Origin: Bacteroidales bacterium
GTDB taxonomy: Bacteria > Bacteroidota > Bacteroidia > Bacteroidales > UBA3663
Assembly: GCA_017632695.1 (NCBI GenBank)
Contig: JAGBQS010000102.1
Location: forward strand, 1 to 7,346
Direction of reading: 5' to 3'
Length of the DNA: 7,346 nucleotides
Shown here: positions 5,577-7,346 of the stretch, in pieces
Numbering within the stretch: position 1 is the stretch's first letter
Layout: each line of letters begins with the position of its first letter
Made by a program: the position numbers and the translations under genes
The notes under the pieces: model-generated
What the model was told of the DNA's origin: nothing
The model's database searches: none
The model's input: only the letters and a program-made list of their open reading frames with translations

Positions 5577-6614
5577 AGGGTTCGCGTAGGTATATTAGGC
5601 GCTGCCGGTTATACGGGCGGCGAGTTGCTTCGGGTATTGGTCAACCATCCGGAGGTAAAGATTGTGTTTGCCAACAGCGAATCGAATGCCGGCAATCCGG
5701 TAGCCGATGTGCACGAAGGACTGCTGGGCGATACCGACCTCATGTTTACCGACCGGATGCCTTTCAATGAGGTCGATGTGGTGTTCTTCTGCTTCGGACA
5801 CGGCAAGAGCGAGGCTTTCCTCAAGGAACACGAGATTCCGGCCGGCGTGAAGATTATCGATCTGGCACAGGATTTCCGCATCAGGGGCAATCACGATTAT
5901 GTGTATGGTCTGCCCGAAATCCACAAAGATGCCATTCAGGCCTGCAGTCATCTGGCCAATCCCGGCTGCTTTGCCACTTGTATTCAGTTAGGCCTGCTGC
6001 CTTTGGCACAGGCCGGTCTGCTGACCGACGATATTGCAGTCAACGCCATTACAGGCAGTACGGGAGCCGGACAGAAACCGGGAGCAACCACTCACTTCTC
6101 GTGGCGCAACGACAATATGTCGGTTTACAAACTCTTTACGCACCAGCATCTGCACGAGATTTGCCAGACCCTGAACGAGCTGCGTCCGCAGTCGGCGCCG
6201 GCTGTCTGCGATACGCTGAACGCTCTTCCGGCTGAAGGCGAGATCACGGTCGATTTCATTCCGTACCGTGGCGACTTCGCCCGTGGTATCTTCTGTACCG
6301 AAGTCATTCGTCTGCGTGGAGCCGAAGGCAGTGCCTCGAACCCCACACAGGAGACGCTGGTGCAGCTCTTCAAGGATTTTTATCGCGATGCTGCTTTCAC
6401 GCATTACTCCGATGCTGCCCCTGACCTGAAGCAGGTGGTAGGCACCAACAAGGCACTCGTTCATGTGGAGAAGTTCAACGGCAATAAGGTCGTGGTTACT
6501 TCCATGATCGATAACCTCCTGAAGGGAGCCGTCGGCCAGGCAGTCCAGAACATGAATCTGATGTTCGGCCTCGAAGAGAAAGCCGGACTGAATCTGAAGG
6601 CAATAGCATTTTAG
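5577..6614 (+). CDS. argC: N-acyl-gamma-glutamyl-phosphate reductase ArgC, start codon lost (AGG)
   Basis: ArgC reduces N-acylglutamyl 5-phosphate to the semialdehyde using NADPH. From codon AGG at 5577 the frame is open for 345 codons, the usual length. The residues after it read VRVGILGAAGYTGGELLRVL, the NADPH-binding Rossmann start. The catalytic Cys131 lies in ANPGCFATCIQLGLLPL, followed by AITGSTGAGQKPGATTHFSWR (157-177), DFIPYRGDFARGIF (226-239) and the C-terminal IDNLLKGAVGQAVQNMNLMFG (311-331). No ATG, GTG or TTG lies between the argG stop and the Rossmann motif. The first usable codon is TTG at 5625 (residue 17), which would remove the nucleotide-binding loop. AGG is one transversion from ATG. 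It lies three bases after the last argG stop and in the same frame. It is either non-functional, poorly started, or misread at this base. Confidence 0.85.
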   Translation, partial: RVRVGILGAAGYTGGELLRVLVNHPEVKIVFANSESNAGNPVADVHEGLLGDTDLMFTDRMPFNEVDVVFFCFGHGKSEAFLKEHEIPAGVKIIDLAQDFRIRGNHDYVYGLPEIHKDAIQACSHLANPGCFATCIQLGLLPLAQAGLLTDDIAVNAITGSTGAGQKPGATTHFSWRNDNMSVYKLFTHQHLHEICQTLNELRPQSAPAVCDTLNALPAEGEITVDFIPYRGDFARGIFCTEVIRLRGAEGSASNPTQETLVQLFKDFYRDAAFTHYSDAAPDLKQVVGTNKALVHVEKFNGNKVVVTSMIDNLLKGAVGQAVQNMNLMFGLEEKAGLNLKAIAF

Positions 6615-6615
6615 G

Positions 6616-6695
6616 TTCTAAGGTTATAAGGTCGCTTCACTTGTAAGGTAAAATACCTCATAACCTCCAAACCTCAAAACCACAAAACCTCACAC
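6616..6695. repeat. Octamer-periodic inverted repeat between argC and argD
   Basis: The right part holds five tandem octamers in exact 8-bp register from 6656 to 6695: CCTCATAA, CCTCCAAA, CCTCAAAA, CCACAAAA and CCTCACAC. The left part has the reverse orientation: TTCTAAGG (6616), TTATAAGG (6624) and TTGTAAGG (6641). As a result 6621-6632 and 6655-6666 can pair over 12 bp with one mismatch, and an alternative small hairpin AGGTA/TACCT (6646-6658) competes with it. The block fills almost the whole 85-nt gap up to the argD ATG. Confidence 0.75.
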
Positions 6696-6699
6696 AACA

Positions 6700-7346
6700 A
6701 TGAAACTTTTCGATGTATATCCGCTCTTCGATGTGACCATCGATCATGGCAAGGGTTGCTATGTGTACGATGAGAACAATCAGGAATATCTTGATTTTTA
6801 TGGTGGCCACGCTGTTATCAGCATCGGTCACGGACACCCCAGATATTTGCAGACCATGCAGGAGCAGGCCGGCAAGCTGGTGTTCTACAGCAATGCTGTG
6901 AAGAATCCGCTGCAGGCTAAGCTGGCGACAAAGTTAGGTCCGGTTTCGGGCTACGACGATTATCAGCTTTTCCTGATTAATTCGGGTGCCGAAGCCAACG
7001 AGAATGCCTTGAAACTGGCTTCGTTCCAGACGGGCAAGAAGAAGGTCATTGCCTTCACGCATGCTTTCCATGGACGTACCTCAGCTGCCGTGAACGTAAC
7101 CCAGAACCCCAAGATCCAGGCTCCCATCAACACGACATTCCCTGTCGAGTTCTTCGAGCTGGAGGATATCGAGGGTGTCAAGGCTTCCATTGCCAACGGC
7201 GATGTGGCAGCAGTCATCATCGAGGGTATTTCGGGCGTCGGCGGTATCCATGTGCCCACTACGGGCTTCATGCAGGAACTCCGCAAGGTGACCGAGGAGA
7301 ACGGTGTTGTGCTGATTCTCGACGAGATCCAGTCCGGGTACGGCCG
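6700..7346 (+). CDS. argD: Acetylornithine/N-acylornithine aminotransferase ArgD, 5' part only
   Basis: This class III PLP-dependent aminotransferase converts N-acylglutamate semialdehyde to N-acylornithine with glutamate as donor. The first 215 codons are open and run off the right edge; the family length is about 375-400, so the PLP lysine lies outside. Visible motifs are YPLFDVTIDHGKG (7-19), YGGHAVISIGHGHP (34-47), the PLP phosphate loop NSGAEANENALK (94-105), the ring-stacking FHGRT (123-127), Glu175 in IIEGISGVGG, and the PLP-nitrogen contact Asp208 in LDEIQSGYG. EGISG replaces the more usual EGxQG. The ATG at 6700 gives MKLFDVYPL, the Bacteroides N-terminus. It follows argC by 85 nt across the octamer repeat. 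No lesion appears in the visible part. Confidence 0.93.
   Translation, partial: MKLFDVYPLFDVTIDHGKGCYVYDENNQEYLDFYGGHAVISIGHGHPRYLQTMQEQAGKLVFYSNAVKNPLQAKLATKLGPVSGYDDYQLFLINSGAEANENALKLASFQTGKKKVIAFTHAFHGRTSAAVNVTQNPKIQAPINTTFPVEFFELEDIEGVKASIANGDVAAVIIEGISGVGGIHVPTTGFMQELRKVTEENGVVLILDEIQSGYG

Noticed and set aside
1..7346. Mobile element, phage, CRISPR or toxin-antitoxin system
   Set aside because: All substantial frames are explained by housekeeping and arginine genes. No transposase, integrase, spacer array or terminal repeats were seen.

Overview
The window looks like chromosomal DNA of a Bacteroidales bacterium (Bacteroides/Prevotella/Muribaculaceae-like; I cannot place it further). 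The evidence is a succinyl-pathway type ArgF', close resemblance of FabF, ACP, ArgG, ArgC and ArgD to Bacteroides proteins as I recall them, a PurN with the Bacteroidetes GKGMYGDR motif, a TTTG-N20-TAnnTTTG promoter before argR, and AT-rich leaders before moderately GC-rich genes.

Left half, minus strand: acpP (2244-2008), fabF (1907-651) and the first 213 codons of argF' (639 to the left edge) form one convoy. A 16-bp AT-rich hairpin followed by a T-run lies between acpP and fabF, and only 11 nt separate fabF from argF'. Right half, plus strand: purN (2485-3057), then the arginine genes argR (3192-3674), a GNAT acyltransferase (3714-4313), argG (4371-5573), argC (about 5577-6614) and argD (6700 to the right edge, first 215 codons). 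The 2245-2484 gap is a divergent promoter region.

Together the arginine genes would start from glutamate (GNAT acyltransferase, plausibly N-acylglutamate synthase), reduce acylglutamyl phosphate (ArgC), transaminate (ArgD), carbamoylate acylornithine (ArgF') and make argininosuccinate (ArgG), under ArgR control. argB, argH and a deacylase are not in the window.

The notable signal is that the arginine genes are damaged while their neighbours are intact. argG has an in-frame TAG at codon 175, exactly between its two domains, and a second early TAA seven codons before the expected C-terminus. argC is open from its Rossmann motif onward but has AGG where its ATG should be. argF' departs from the B. 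fragilis enzyme at the residue known to set substrate specificity (Ala90 for Pro90) and at two other active-site loops. Either this strain is losing arginine synthesis or the sequence carries errors. The gap between argC and argD holds an unusual octamer-periodic inverted repeat. I found no mobile element, CRISPR array, tRNA or rRNA. No gene-free stretch exceeds 300 bases.
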